Position numbers and translations under genes: made by a program. A stretch of DNA of 64,000 nucleotides from Chitinophaga hostae (GTDB lineage Bacteria > Bacteroidota > Bacteroidia > Chitinophagales > Chitinophagaceae). The stretch is taken from contig NZ_JAGTXB010000001.1 in NCBI RefSeq assembly GCF_018224885.1, positions 744,001 through 808,000 of the forward strand. The letters are read 5' to 3'. The notes under the pieces are model-generated. The model saw only the letters and a program-made list of their open reading frames with translations, was not told the origin of the DNA and ran no database searches. This document shows positions 8,073 to 16,562 of the stretch, in pieces; positions within the stretch are counted from its first letter, which is position 1; each line of letters opens with the position of its first letter.

Positions 8073-11000
8073 AGACCATTGCTTCAAATTCTTTCTTCCT
8101 TTCACGGTACTCTTCCATTGTGAAGTTATATACAACAGAATCACGTTTGTTTTTATTAGCCACAAAGTGACAAGCGTGGATATATGGTTCCGCAATATTC
8201 AGTTTATCCAGCGGCGTTACTACCAGCAATTGCAGATTTAGCTGCCCGCAATACTCCATGAGATAGTGACTTTTTTCCGGATCCAGTTTGCTGAAAGCTT
8301 CATCCACCGTGATAAAGCGGAGACTGCGGTGTTGCCTGTTGGCTTCATTGATACCAAATTGATAGGCAATAGCAGCTCCCAGGATGGTGTAAGTGAATTG
8401 TGCCTTTTCTCCACCGGAAAGGCTGGCGGTATCTTCGTAGTATTTGAAGGCCTTGTTATCGGCAACATAAAACTCTTTGGCGCCAAAGTCGAGCCAGTTA
8501 CGGACATCGGTTACCTTACGCCGCCATGCTTCATTTTGCTGTAATTCACTGATCAGGACTTTTATATTTTCAAACAACTGATCGCCATAGGCCTCATCTT
8601 TTTCCATGTGATATTTATAGGAATCAGGAACGGCGCTGCTGAGTTTTTCTTTGAAATTCCGGATCTCTACATCTCTTACGTGGCGGCATTCCAGCTGCAG
8701 GTAGGTATCCGGATTTTTGTTGAAGGTGATGTTGCGTAGTGGTTCATTCAGGTCTTCCATCACTTCACGGATCAGGTCTTCCTGGCCGTATATCCATGCC
8801 CGGTAGTTGGTGATGGCGTTGAGCATACTGGTATCCATGTATTTACGGAAGCGTTCCTTATGTTCAATGAGGCGCTGAAATTTTATGTTTTCATACAGGG
8901 AAGTAAACTCATCCAGGTATTTCACATGTGGTTGCAGATCGCTTACATCGCCAAGCCATTCCGGGTAGGTATCGTGAATGGCTTTGGGCGGCATCACAAA
9001 GGCCGATAGTTGGCGCGTTATCTCTGCTTCTTTTTCGGCCGTCTGGCGCATCGCATCCTGCAGCGTGGCTTTTAAATTGTCGTCGGCACGTTTACGGTAA
9101 GAAGCCAGCTCCAGGGCTGTTTCAGCTGGTTCGGTGAGCGACAGGTCTGTCAGGTATTCCAGTACGTATTGCAGGGAAACGTCATCGAGTTTATTCACCT
9201 TCAACTGGTTGAAGTGGCGCAGTTTTTCTGCTGCCTTGTCATCCAGCCGGCCTTTTTCCTGGAGGGTTCTTTCCTTTTCTTTTTCTTTGGTCTGCAATTG
9301 CGCGGTGATATCGTCGAGCTGATCGCAGATCACCTGGTATTTATCACTGGTTTTGAGCAGCTGTGCTTTTTCCCGCGCGAATGATTCGATTACGCCGGCA
9401 TGTGATTGCCAGCTGATTTCGCTATAGTTACGCAGCGACAGGAAGGCATTCAGCAGCGTGTTGGTAGTAGCAATGGCTTTGCGACTGTTTTCCAGCTGTG
9501 AAATACTGTGCTGCAGTGTTTCTATATTGTTATTGCATTCGTCCTGTTCTTCTTTTAACAGGCGCAGTTTATTTTTATTATTCCAACCTAATACATAGTT
9601 GTTTTTCTGAGAACGGTTCGCGCGGTCATCTTTTTCATGACGTGTAGCCTGCCGCGTTAGTCCGTTGGAGGTAACCGCTTTTCGGGAGCGGTTAAATACC
9701 GTCATATCATCTGTGCAGGTATAGTCAAACTGGTCAAGCAGCTGGTTCTGTAACCATTCTTTGAAGATGGTGCCGGGTTTGATATCGATTTTCTGTAACA
9801 GGCTTTCTTTTTCAGAAGGCATCCGCAACATGGTATAACTCTCGTCCTCTACTTTGTGGTATACGAGGCGGGTTTGCAGGTTGTTGGAATTGATATACCG
9901 GTTAATGTCTGTGATATATTCTTCCGGTACAAGCAAGCGCAGGCCGAAGTTGTGTAATACTTTTTCGATAGCGCTTTCCCAATGGCTTTCCGCATCTTTT
10001 ACTTTGATCAGTTCGCCGGCAAAGGGGAGGTCATCTTCCTGTACATCCAGCATATCTGCCAGCTGCTGGCGGATGCGGATCAGTTCATAGGGAATATTAT
10101 TTTTCCGGTTGAGGAAGGAGTCGATTTCTTCTTCGAGACGCGAGGCTTGTGTTCGTTCAGCGGTAAGACTGCTTTTATGATGGAACATTTCCTCCTGTAA
10201 TGTTTCCAGCTGTTTATCGTATCCTCCTTTCAGTTGCTCAGCGCCGGTAATATTTTCATGAAATTGTTGTTCATCCGGGTTGGGAGCGAGCTCCAGCCGG
10301 TCGGCCAGCATATTGTATTCTTCCATCTTATTACGTTTGGCTTCGAGGGCCTTTTGTTCGTAGTGGATGGATTTTTCGATAGAGCGCAGTTGTTCGTCTA
10401 CGCTGTTATTGGCTTTCTGGGCTATCAGCTCGTCTTTACGCAGGTTGAGTGATTGCAGGTGCTCGTTGATACCGGTGAGGGTACTGCCGGTTACCAGTTG
10501 TTCTTTTTGCAGTACTTCCAGTTCATTTTCCAGGATATCTTTTTCCTGTTTGTTGAACCAGGCCGGGAGGATGTCCTGCAGCATCTGCAATTCCCTGTTG
10601 CGGTCCTGGAGTTCTTGCCAGGCGGTTTTGTTATCGATAATGGGGGCCAGCATTTTCAGCTGGGTTTCATCTTTCTGGATAGCGCGGTGACTGGACAACA
10701 AGCTGTCGTAGTTTTCGCGCAGTTTGATGAATTCGGATTCGGCGTCAGTTTCTTCCAGCATCTGGCTGCGGATGAAGGTATTGAGGTCGCCGAGTACTTT
10801 GATACCTACGGTTTGGTTAAAGAGAGAAAGCGCTTTTTCACTTCTCAAACCGAATATATTACTGAAAAGGGCGGCGTATTCCTTAAAGCTGTCGGTGATT
10901 TCTGTTTTGGGAAATTCGACGCGCAGTTTCTTTTTCCAGTCTCCTTTCATATCAAATTTTCCATTGCCGAAGTGGTCGTGGATATTGAGTTTATGAGGAG

Positions 11001-11451
11001 AAACGATGAATTGTCTTTTGAGTTCTCCGGAATGCCATCTCACCTGTGCCAGGGTGATTTGGTGCATGGTTGCTGCGTTATAGAAGTAGGCGAGCAATAC
11101 GGAGTACGGGTTGTTTTCCTTATGCCGGAGCTGTTCAGTTTTTGACTGGAGTGAGTCTTCGGAAAATGTTTTACCATAGTAGCCCCAGAAATAGGATTCT
11201 TCGCCGCGGTCTTTCCGTTGTTCCGTACCGGATGATTGGTTATAAAAGCGTTTGCCGGCGGGCACGAGTAGTGTCAGCAGGGCGTCGATGAGTGTTGTTT
11301 TACCGCTACCGTTGGCGCCGGTGAGCAGGGAGGTTTGGCCATTGGTGTTGAGCCGGTATATTTTATTATGGAACGTGCCCCAGTTGTATATTTCAAGATA
11401 TTGTAACCGGAACCCGCTTTCTTTAGAATCACTGTTGAACAGGGTTGACAT
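8071..11451 (-). CDS. jetC: JetC/MksB-like SMC ATPase of a Wadjet-type complex
   Basis: 1126-residue SMC-like ATPase, the motor of Wadjet (JetABCD) and MksBEF complexes. Walker A GANGSGKT is at residues 45-52, after the family-typical EIYNWGTF. The ABC signature SLSGGEK is at 1010-1016 and Walker B RFITVDEAF at about 1045-1053. Between the head halves lie long heptad-rich coiled coils broken by a central non-coil region around residues 450-620, as expected for a hinge. It overlaps jetB by 23 bp and is the last gene of the jetA-jetB-jetC operon. In Wadjet a fourth gene, jetD (topoisomerase-VI-like nuclease), normally follows; here the repeat and the converging HxlR gene follow instead. Confidence 0.92.
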   Translation of the reverse strand: MSTLFNSDSKESGFRLQYLEIYNWGTFHNKIYRLNTNGQTSLLTGANGSGKTTLIDALLTLLVPAGKRFYNQSSGTEQRKDRGEESYFWGYYGKTFSEDSLQSKTEQLRHKENNPYSVLLAYFYNAATMHQITLAQVRWHSGELKRQFIVSPHKLNIHDHFGNGKFDMKGDWKKKLRVEFPKTEITDSFKEYAALFSNIFGLRSEKALSLFNQTVGIKVLGDLNTFIRSQMLEETDAESEFIKLRENYDSLLSSHRAIQKDETQLKMLAPIIDNKTAWQELQDRNRELQMLQDILPAWFNKQEKDILENELEVLQKEQLVTGSTLTGINEHLQSLNLRKDELIAQKANNSVDEQLRSIEKSIHYEQKALEAKRNKMEEYNMLADRLELAPNPDEQQFHENITGAEQLKGGYDKQLETLQEEMFHHKSSLTAERTQASRLEEEIDSFLNRKNNIPYELIRIRQQLADMLDVQEDDLPFAGELIKVKDAESHWESAIEKVLHNFGLRLLVPEEYITDINRYINSNNLQTRLVYHKVEDESYTMLRMPSEKESLLQKIDIKPGTIFKEWLQNQLLDQFDYTCTDDMTVFNRSRKAVTSNGLTRQATRHEKDDRANRSQKNNYVLGWNNKNKLRLLKEEQDECNNNIETLQHSISQLENSRKAIATTNTLLNAFLSLRNYSEISWQSHAGVIESFAREKAQLLKTSDKYQVICDQLDDITAQLQTKEKEKERTLQEKGRLDDKAAEKLRHFNQLKVNKLDDVSLQYVLEYLTDLSLTEPAETALELASYRKRADDNLKATLQDAMRQTAEKEAEITRQLSAFVMPPKAIHDTYPEWLGDVSDLQPHVKYLDEFTSLYENIKFQRLIEHKERFRKYMDTSMLNAITNYRAWIYGQEDLIREVMEDLNEPLRNITFNKNPDTYLQLECRHVRDVEIRNFKEKLSSAVPDSYKYHMEKDEAYGDQLFENIKVLISELQQNEAWRRKVTDVRNWLDFGAKEFYVADNKAFKYYEDTASLSGGEKAQFTYTILGAAIAYQFGINEANRQHRSLRFITVDEAFSKLDPEKSHYLMEYCGQLNLQLLVVTPLDKLNIAEPYIHACHFVANKNKRDSVVYNFTMEEYRERKKEFEAMV

Positions 11452-12022
11452 GCAATTTTAGTTTTGATTTTATTTCTTCCAGTTTCTCGTTGTTGACCAG
11501 TGCTTTGATCACCCTTTTTACCTCATATTGATGCATTTCCTTATTGGCAGCGTCTTCCCGGGTAGTTTTCAGAATGCCTATGTTCAGCAGGCTGTTGATA
11601 GGTTTGTTAAGATCTTTGAGCAGTTTGGATTTATTGTTACGTTCTTTGAAGAATAGCGTAAGTCTTTCCTTGATTTCTTTTTGTGTCATGAACAGCCTGG
11701 TGCCGTTGCCTTTGATATCGAATTCATCGAGGGCTTCGCGCAGTACGATGCATAGCAGTGTAGCTTCGTAGGTAAGCCTGGTTTTTCGCATGAGGCGCGG
11801 CAGTGGTTTGTCCCCGGTTTCATCTGCTTCCGGTTGCAGGATACGGGCAAACCCATCGCTTTCATTGATGATGAGTTGTAAGCCTACCTGGTGGAGGTAT
11901 TTGCTGAGTTCTGTTTGCCAGCCCAGGAGGTCTTTCCAGTAAGATTTATCTTCTTCGTACACGGGGCCCTGCATGAGTTTGAGGAACACGTGCGCAAAAG
12001 GAGAAATATTTTTTTCGGCCAT
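11429..12022 (-). CDS. jetB: JetB/MksE-like subunit (DUF4194)
   Basis: 197-residue kleisin-associated winged-helix subunit corresponding to MukE/MksE. Visible DUF4194 features are an opening HVFLKLMQGPVYEEDKSYWKDLL, then GLQLIINESDGFARILQ and RLTYEATLLCIVLREAL. In Wadjet complexes JetB dimers bind the JetA kleisin and DNA. It starts 4 bp after jetA and overlaps jetC by 23 bp, which points to one transcript and coupled translation. The position between the two larger genes and the size match type I Wadjet operons. Confidence 0.9.
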   Translation of the reverse strand: MAEKNISPFAHVFLKLMQGPVYEEDKSYWKDLLGWQTELSKYLHQVGLQLIINESDGFARILQPEADETGDKPLPRLMRKTRLTYEATLLCIVLREALDEFDIKGNGTRLFMTQKEIKERLTLFFKERNNKSKLLKDLNKPINSLLNIGILKTTREDAANKEMHQYEVKRVIKALVNNEKLEEIKSKLKLHVNPVQQ

Positions 12023-12026
12023 ACTT

Positions 12027-13490
12027 TTAGTTTTGTGAGTTTGTGAACAGTACCATCGGCATGTTGATGGTACGGTTGCCCAGTGATACCGGATCAGAAG
12101 TTTCCAGTATAATGTGGCTGGACGACTGGCTGGCGATGGAGAAATAGGTGATGAGTTCTGTCAGCCCTTTTTCTGTGCCATAGATTTCCACCAGTTCCTT
12201 CAAACTGATCTGTTTTTTGTTTTGTAATTGGGTGCTGATACGATCTTCCAGGAGGGCACGATCGATATTAAAGTGATTGAAGAGGGCATCGAAGTCGGTG
12301 TCTGTAAAGTCGGTGCCGCCCATTCCTTCGGGGAATTCTACGGCCGGATTTTCTTTTCTGTCTTCCGCCATTTCCCAGCGGTCGAGCATATCTATTTCCG
12401 GGTCGCTTTCCAGGTCGATAAAGAACTCTTCTCCGGGCAGGTTTTCGAGCGTTTGAAATGCCAGTTGCCGGATGTCGTTGATGAGTTCCATGGCCTTACG
12501 TTGGTCGGTGAGATTTTTTTCACTGAGTACGCGACTGAGTTTATCGCTCAGTTTTTTGTTGGCATCGATTACTTTTTTGCCGGAGGCATGCAGGAATTGT
12601 TTGAGTTTTTTGAGGAAGCGGTCATTTTTATATTCGATGTTCCGATCTTCCAGCAGGGTGTAGAGTTTTTCTATCAGCTGCTGCATTTCGCTCTGTTTGT
12701 TTTCATCCATCAGGAATTGCCAGAAGGAATAAAAACTTTTCCCCTGATCTTTCTGGCGCAGGGCTTCGAAAGAATCCAGTGTATAAGCCAACAGGGAGCC
12801 TTTGGCAACATCGCGTTCACTTTGTTTACGATATATTTCCTGGGTGATTTGTTCGAAGTTTTGTTCTACTTCTTTAAAATCGCTCAGCAGTTCGCGCGAC
12901 ATGCGGTTTACATCGTAAAATCTTTCCTTTATCTGTGTGTCATCAAACACCTGTACTTTACCGGTGATGGTGATGGCTTTTATTTCCTGTTCTATTTCAT
13001 ATTTCTTTTTCTCCAGCTCCTGTATTCTTTGTTCAGGGTCTTTGTTACTCTGATCGATGAGTTCTTTGAGTTTAGAGAAAATGTCCTTGAAGCGGCTTTC
13101 TGTTCCAACAAATTCGCGTTTCTGTAAGGTAGATACCCAATGCATTACTTTTTCCATGTCGCTGCTCAGCTCATGAATATCTACGCCGTCGTCGTCGGGG
13201 TATTTGCGGAGAAATCCTTTATTGCTCCATTGATCTATATATTTCCTGGCTTTCACATCGTCGTGTTCCAGCAGGCTGCCAGCGTCTATTTCATCATCAG
13301 TGGCGCGGTAACCGGTTACGCCCAGGTAGTCTGACAAACGGGTTACCAGTTCCACATTGGAAATGGTAGTATGGTTTTTTTCCTTGAATGTGTAGTGAAA
13401 AAATGACAGCATCATTGGCGCGCTACGTGCCCGTAGTATCTTGAGTGTTACTGACTGGGCATATAGATTACATAATTGGTCATACGTCAT
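12027..13490 (-). CDS. jetA: JetA/MksF-like kleisin subunit (DUF3375)
   Basis: 487-residue DUF3375 protein, the kleisin of type I Wadjet. The N-terminal helical domain contains LKILRARSAPMMLSFFHYTF and ELVTRLSDYL, which are typical. A central coiled coil spans about residues 140-330. The C-terminal winged helix has KQISLKELVEIYGTEKGLTELITYF. It would bridge the JetC heads. First gene of the operon. The upstream 140 bp consist mostly of a heptamer palindrome (R4), so the promoter must lie between the repeat and 13490; only a weak TATTTTTA (minus strand, 13497-13504) is seen there. Confidence 0.9.
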   Translation of the reverse strand: MTYDQLCNLYAQSVTLKILRARSAPMMLSFFHYTFKEKNHTTISNVELVTRLSDYLGVTGYRATDDEIDAGSLLEHDDVKARKYIDQWSNKGFLRKYPDDDGVDIHELSSDMEKVMHWVSTLQKREFVGTESRFKDIFSKLKELIDQSNKDPEQRIQELEKKKYEIEQEIKAITITGKVQVFDDTQIKERFYDVNRMSRELLSDFKEVEQNFEQITQEIYRKQSERDVAKGSLLAYTLDSFEALRQKDQGKSFYSFWQFLMDENKQSEMQQLIEKLYTLLEDRNIEYKNDRFLKKLKQFLHASGKKVIDANKKLSDKLSRVLSEKNLTDQRKAMELINDIRQLAFQTLENLPGEEFFIDLESDPEIDMLDRWEMAEDRKENPAVEFPEGMGGTDFTDTDFDALFNHFNIDRALLEDRISTQLQNKKQISLKELVEIYGTEKGLTELITYFSIASQSSSHIILETSDPVSLGNRTINMPMVLFTNSQN

Positions 13491-13524
13491 AGACGTAAAA
13501 ATAGGGAATTATTGCCTGATCCCC

Positions 13525-13630
13525 GCTATTAGCTATTAGCTTTTAGCTGTTAGCAAATGCAGCGGATTTGTTACCTGCAGCATTTGCTAACAGCTAACAG
13601 CTAAAAGCTAATAGCTAATAGCTAATAGCT
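13525..13630. repeat. Heptamer-palindrome repeat (R4)
   Basis: Left arm 13525-13565: TTAGCTN units ending TTAGCAAATGCAGCGGA. Right arm 13575-13630: GCATTTGCTAACAG followed by six further CTAANAG-type units, the longest heptamer run in the window. It ends 2 bp before the bestrophin stop codon and precedes jetA. Confidence 0.9.
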
Positions 13631-13632
13631 GT

Positions 13633-14541
13633 TCACATTACATATAGCCCGTCCAGCCTGGGTTGTACAGGCGCCGGTACGGGTTCGTCGCCCAGTAATT
13701 CGATCGTATTGATTTCTATGGTCCGGGCAATATTGTCGAGTGGAATGCCCAGTGGCTGGAATTCGAAGGGGTTCATGAGGGTGATGCCATTCAGGTGGGT
13801 GACATGAAATACAAAGCCGAACATCCATCCGAAGGGAATGGCCCATGCACCGATGGATTCGGTCATCATCAGTGTATTCATGATTACATAAAACCAAATA
13901 AACACCTGGGTAAAATATACATAGCTGGGTGGGAATACAGTGTTTTTTATTCTTTCCGACTGTCCCATACTATCACAGTGTCTTACAATAAGCTGGTTCA
14001 GTTCTATAAACCGGAAACCGTCGATGACGCCCGATTCCCGTAGTTGCTCCAGGTCGCGGGTTTGCATATTCAGGAGTGCGTTGGGGATATTGCTTTGCTT
14101 TTGCACTTCCGCGATTTCCTCCTGGGTAAGGTAGCGGGTATAGTATTCGTCCGGGCGTTTGCGCAGGGAGGTTTTGAGCGAGGTGATAAAGGCCAGGTGG
14201 CGGTATATCATATGGCGAACCACTGCCTGCGTGGCCGGATTTCCGGGTGCGGTAGCATAATACAGCATGCTTCTGCCCCATGACCGGGAATCGTTTACCA
14301 GGGCGCCCCATATTTTGCGGGCTTCCCACCAGCGGTCGTAGGCCTGGTTATTATTGAAGCCGATAAAGAAAGCAATGGCAGTACCCAGCACCGCAGAAAC
14401 CGCAACCGGAATGGATACATGTGCTGCTAACCAGTACGTGTCCAGCAGATATACAAGGGTACAGCATCCGAGCAGCATCAGATCTACTTTCCAGGTAAAG
14501 GAAAATATCTGCTTAAGAGATAGGTGGTGTTTCAGCAGCAT
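13633..14541 (-). CDS. Bestrophin-family (UPF0187) anion channel
   Basis: 302-residue membrane protein of the bacterial bestrophin family, predicted pentameric chloride/anion channel. The hallmark RWWEARKIWGALVNDSRSWGR is present at about residues 70-90, with hydrophobic segments before it (LLGCCTLVYLLDTYWLAA, VSAVLGTAIAFFIGF) and after it (YFTQVFIWFYVIMNTLMM, IPFGWMFGFVFHVTHLNGI). The C-terminal PFEFQPLGIPLDNIARTIE is also conserved. Nothing in the context shows its physiological role; it is upstream of jetA on the same strand but separated by a repeat. Confidence 0.9.
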   Translation of the reverse strand: MLLKHHLSLKQIFSFTWKVDLMLLGCCTLVYLLDTYWLAAHVSIPVAVSAVLGTAIAFFIGFNNNQAYDRWWEARKIWGALVNDSRSWGRSMLYYATAPGNPATQAVVRHMIYRHLAFITSLKTSLRKRPDEYYTRYLTQEEIAEVQKQSNIPNALLNMQTRDLEQLRESGVIDGFRFIELNQLIVRHCDSMGQSERIKNTVFPPSYVYFTQVFIWFYVIMNTLMMTESIGAWAIPFGWMFGFVFHVTHLNGITLMNPFEFQPLGIPLDNIARTIEINTIELLGDEPVPAPVQPRLDGLYVM

Positions 14542-14658
14542 ATGTCAGAATTTATTAGCACTCTTTTTTTGGGTAACCTGTCTTGTTTTTCAAATTAAAT
14601 AAAAAAAACTGGAATATTATCTCTTTAAAAACCAATTATTTATATTCTATTTCACTAA

Positions 14659-14705
14659 TAGTCTATAGGAATAGTAGGGTAATTAAAATATTCTCCCTAT
14701 ATTTG
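14659..14705 (+). promoter_or_regulatory. Promoter with GTCTATAG-type dyad
   Basis: TATATTTG (14698-14705) matches TAnnTTTG. About 20-40 bp upstream is TAGTCTATAGGAATAGTAG (14659-14677). It nearly equals a sequence overlapping the TonB-receptor promoter at 56.36 kb and would cover the -33 region here. Confidence 0.45.
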
Positions 14706-14780
14706 TATCATAATAATAAAAAGATATTCACCAAACCTATAACAGCGGCCATTTTATCAGCCATTAAAAAAGCCTTTATT

Positions 14781-15407
14781 ATGTCATCACTGTCAACATT
14801 ATACAGATACGCCGACTACCTGCCAGCACCTGTTCCGGAAAATTTCCCCAGCCCGGTAAGAAACAGGGAGCGAATTAACCCGGTGAATAGCGGTGCTTTT
14901 TTTCCCGAATTTCTGATTGAAGAGTCACGGATTATCAACAGGCATGTATTATTAGGTGATGCCGGCGAGGTAACCTCCCTGCATCAGTTAACTTCCCAGC
15001 CATTGGTGATTGCTTTTTATTCATGGCATTGGAATGGGTATGGCGATCGCCTGCTGGAGCAGCTGGAACAAAGCCGTGCCGCTATTGAAGCCGCCGGTGC
15101 GCATTTGCTGGTGTTGTCCAGCGAAGACAAAAAGCTTTTCAATACCGTCAACCCCGGGCCGTTTTCCTTTGATATTGTGCACGACGCACAGCACCGCATC
15201 GCCCGGAAAGCAGGCATTTACAGGGAGTCTGACCCGATATGGGGTCGTGTATCCGGCGTAAATGAAGACGTTCCGGTGCCGGCAGTATACCTGGTAACAC
15301 CATCGCTGGAAATCAGTTATGCTTTTGTTGATCTGTATTTACAGGAATCATTTTCACCGGAAACACTGGTCGCCACTATCGATAAAAAACTGGCTATCAG
15401 CGCCTGA
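14781..15407 (+). CDS. AhpC/TSA-fold protein lacking all cysteines
   Basis: 209 residues with the layout of a peroxiredoxin-like AhpC/TSA domain: a core strand PLVIAFYSWHWNGYG, a LEQSRAAIEAAGAHLLVLSSE helix-strand unit, then FSFDIVHDAQHRIARKAGIY and VPVPAVYLVTPSLEISYAF. Relatives have FYRGxWCPYC at the position of FYSWHWNGYG, so the peroxidatic cysteine is replaced and no cysteine occurs anywhere. It therefore cannot be a thiol peroxidase and may be a binding or structural protein. The ATG at 14781 is preferred over the open frame that extends back to 14583, since the added segment is AT-rich and overlaps the promoter. Confidence in the fold is good, in the function low. Confidence 0.7.
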   Translation: MSSLSTLYRYADYLPAPVPENFPSPVRNRERINPVNSGAFFPEFLIEESRIINRHVLLGDAGEVTSLHQLTSQPLVIAFYSWHWNGYGDRLLEQLEQSRAAIEAAGAHLLVLSSEDKKLFNTVNPGPFSFDIVHDAQHRIARKAGIYRESDPIWGRVSGVNEDVPVPAVYLVTPSLEISYAFVDLYLQESFSPETLVATIDKKLAISA

Positions 15408-15410
15408 TCA

Positions 15411-15656
15411 TCAGGCTGGTTCCATCATGGAATGCCTCCGTATGCACATCAGCGCGTAACGATAAATACTCCATTGTAAACTGTTGCAATCCAGCGGTGA
15501 TAAATTTTCTATTTTTTCCTGGAGGGAAGTGAGGATATCTTTAAATAACTGTTGATGATCTTTTTCTGCTGCTGACAGGATTTCATCTGCCTGCGTATAA
15601 TCCTTTGCAGTACTGAGCTGTGCTACTATCAGTGCTGCCTGTTCATCTGTCGTCAT
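15411..15656 (-). CDS. Hypothetical small helical protein
   Basis: About 81 residues starting MTTDEQAALIVAQLST (a start at 15665 is also possible). Predicted helical and acidic in the first half, with SLQWSIYRYALMCIRRHS near the end. I do not recognise a family. It begins about 27 bp downstream of the methyltransferase stop, so the two are probably co-transcribed, and it converges with the AhpC/TSA-like gene with only 3 bp between the stops. Confidence 0.6.
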   Translation of the reverse strand: MTTDEQAALIVAQLSTAKDYTQADEILSAAEKDHQQLFKDILTSLQEKIENLSPLDCNSLQWSIYRYALMCIRRHSMMEPA

Positions 15657-15682
15657 GATAATCATTTTTTTATTGCTTAATC

Positions 15683-16282
15683 CTATCGTCTGATCCACAT
15701 TTTTAACATTAAATCAGTAGAGGTATCCACCAGCTGATAACAGGGGGGCACCTCATCTTCAAGACTGTGAAATGTTACCAGTCTTGTGCCGCTTGCACTA
15801 CTTTCCAATTTCTTAAATAAGTAACGGCTATAGTAATTATATAAACTTGCTGATTGTTCCACTTTGTCATCTATCTGATCCTGGTCGACCAGGTTTTCAA
15901 AGAAGGAATTGTAGAAGTAAAATCCATCGTATACAGACAGATCCGTTTGTGTGAAATTACCATGGATAAAATGGGCATTCCGGGCCTGCGTTACTTCTTT
16001 GGCTTCCATGGCATACTGATACAGCTCTTCACGTTGCTCTATCCCAACAAAAGTGGTTTCCGGGTAAAAACGGGCGCCTACCAGGCAAAATTTTCCCACT
16101 CCACTCCCAATATCCAGAATTTTTTTGCCCGGTTCGTTTGCCAGAAAACGGGCGGCTGTTTTCGCAATGCTGAGCGGCGTCCAATGCCGCCTGGACAGCT
16201 GCTGCATCTTTTCAGGATACAACCAGTCAAAAGCGGCATCGTTAACGTAGCAACTCGGCTTTAGTAAGGTAGAAGTTTGCAT
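15683..16282 (-). CDS. Class I SAM-dependent methyltransferase
   Basis: 199 residues with a Rossmann-type methyltransferase core: motif I LDIGSGVGKFCLVG, the acidic end of strand 2 in TFVGIEQREELYQYA, and HFIHGNFTQTDLSVYDGFYFYN for motifs II-III. The family resembles small-molecule or DOT1-like methyltransferases (glycine-rich motif plus FYFYNSFFEN). The substrate is unknown. A TACCTTTG -7 box (16290-16297) ends 7 bp before the ATG, so the transcript may begin at or next to the start codon, leaving no leader. The small hypothetical gene downstream probably shares the transcript. Confidence 0.82.
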   Translation of the reverse strand: MQTSTLLKPSCYVNDAAFDWLYPEKMQQLSRRHWTPLSIAKTAARFLANEPGKKILDIGSGVGKFCLVGARFYPETTFVGIEQREELYQYAMEAKEVTQARNAHFIHGNFTQTDLSVYDGFYFYNSFFENLVDQDQIDDKVEQSASLYNYYSRYLFKKLESSASGTRLVTFHSLEDEVPPCYQLVDTSTDLMLKMWIRR

Positions 16283-16289
16283 GAAGGCG

Positions 16290-16297
16290 CAAAGGTA
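16290..16297 (-). promoter_or_regulatory. -7 box close to start codon (methyltransferase)
   Basis: TACCTTTG on the minus strand; its last base is 7 bp from the ATG at 16282. With the usual distance from -7 box to transcription start, the mRNA would be leaderless or nearly so. Confidence 0.5.
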
Positions 16298-16358
16298 AGC
16301 ATTTACCGCAAGCTTTAACGACTAAGCAGATGAAAAGGAGATATAAGTATTTTATGTT

Positions 16359-16562
16359 TTATTCATCTGAGGGTTCCAGCGAGAAGATTTCCTCCACTTT
16401 CACATTAAATATTCCTGCCATCTTTAGCGCCAGCACGGTGGAAGGTACATACTTGCCCGACTCAATGGTATTGATGGTTTGGCGGGATACGCCGGCTTTT
16501 TTCGCCAACTCCTCCTGTGTCATATTATGGATAGCCCGCTGCACTTTTATCGTGTTTTTCAT
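16359..16562 (-). CDS. Xre-family helix-turn-helix regulator
   Basis: 67-residue protein consisting of one HTH_3 domain: VQRAIHNMTQEELAKKAGVSRQTINTIESG, then KYVPSTVLALKMAGIFNVKVEEIF. This is the compact YgzD-like type usually encoded after a small membrane protein. It overlaps the upstream membrane-protein gene by 4 bp (ATGA), so the two are translationally coupled. Such pairs normally regulate their own operon and the fate of the membrane protein. No operator was identified. Confidence 0.9.
   Translation of the reverse strand: MKNTIKVQRAIHNMTQEELAKKAGVSRQTINTIESGKYVPSTVLALKMAGIFNVKVEEIFSLEPSDE

Noticed and set aside
10453..11145. Open reading frame of 230 codons on the plus strand
   Set aside because: Lies wholly antisense to jetC, has no family features, and its phenylalanine-rich product is the mirror of the coiled-coil coding sequence.
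12228..13127. Open reading frame of 299 codons on the plus strand
   Set aside because: Antisense to jetA; composition is an artefact of the helical, Glu/Lys-rich gene on the other strand.
13525..13630. Tandem short repeats resembling a CRISPR array
   Set aside because: Units are only 7 nt, contiguous without spacers, and arranged as inverted arms; no cas genes are near.
13633..14541. Possible fourth component of the Wadjet operon
   Set aside because: The gene is a clear bestrophin-type channel with no nuclease or topoisomerase features and is separated from jetA by a repeat.
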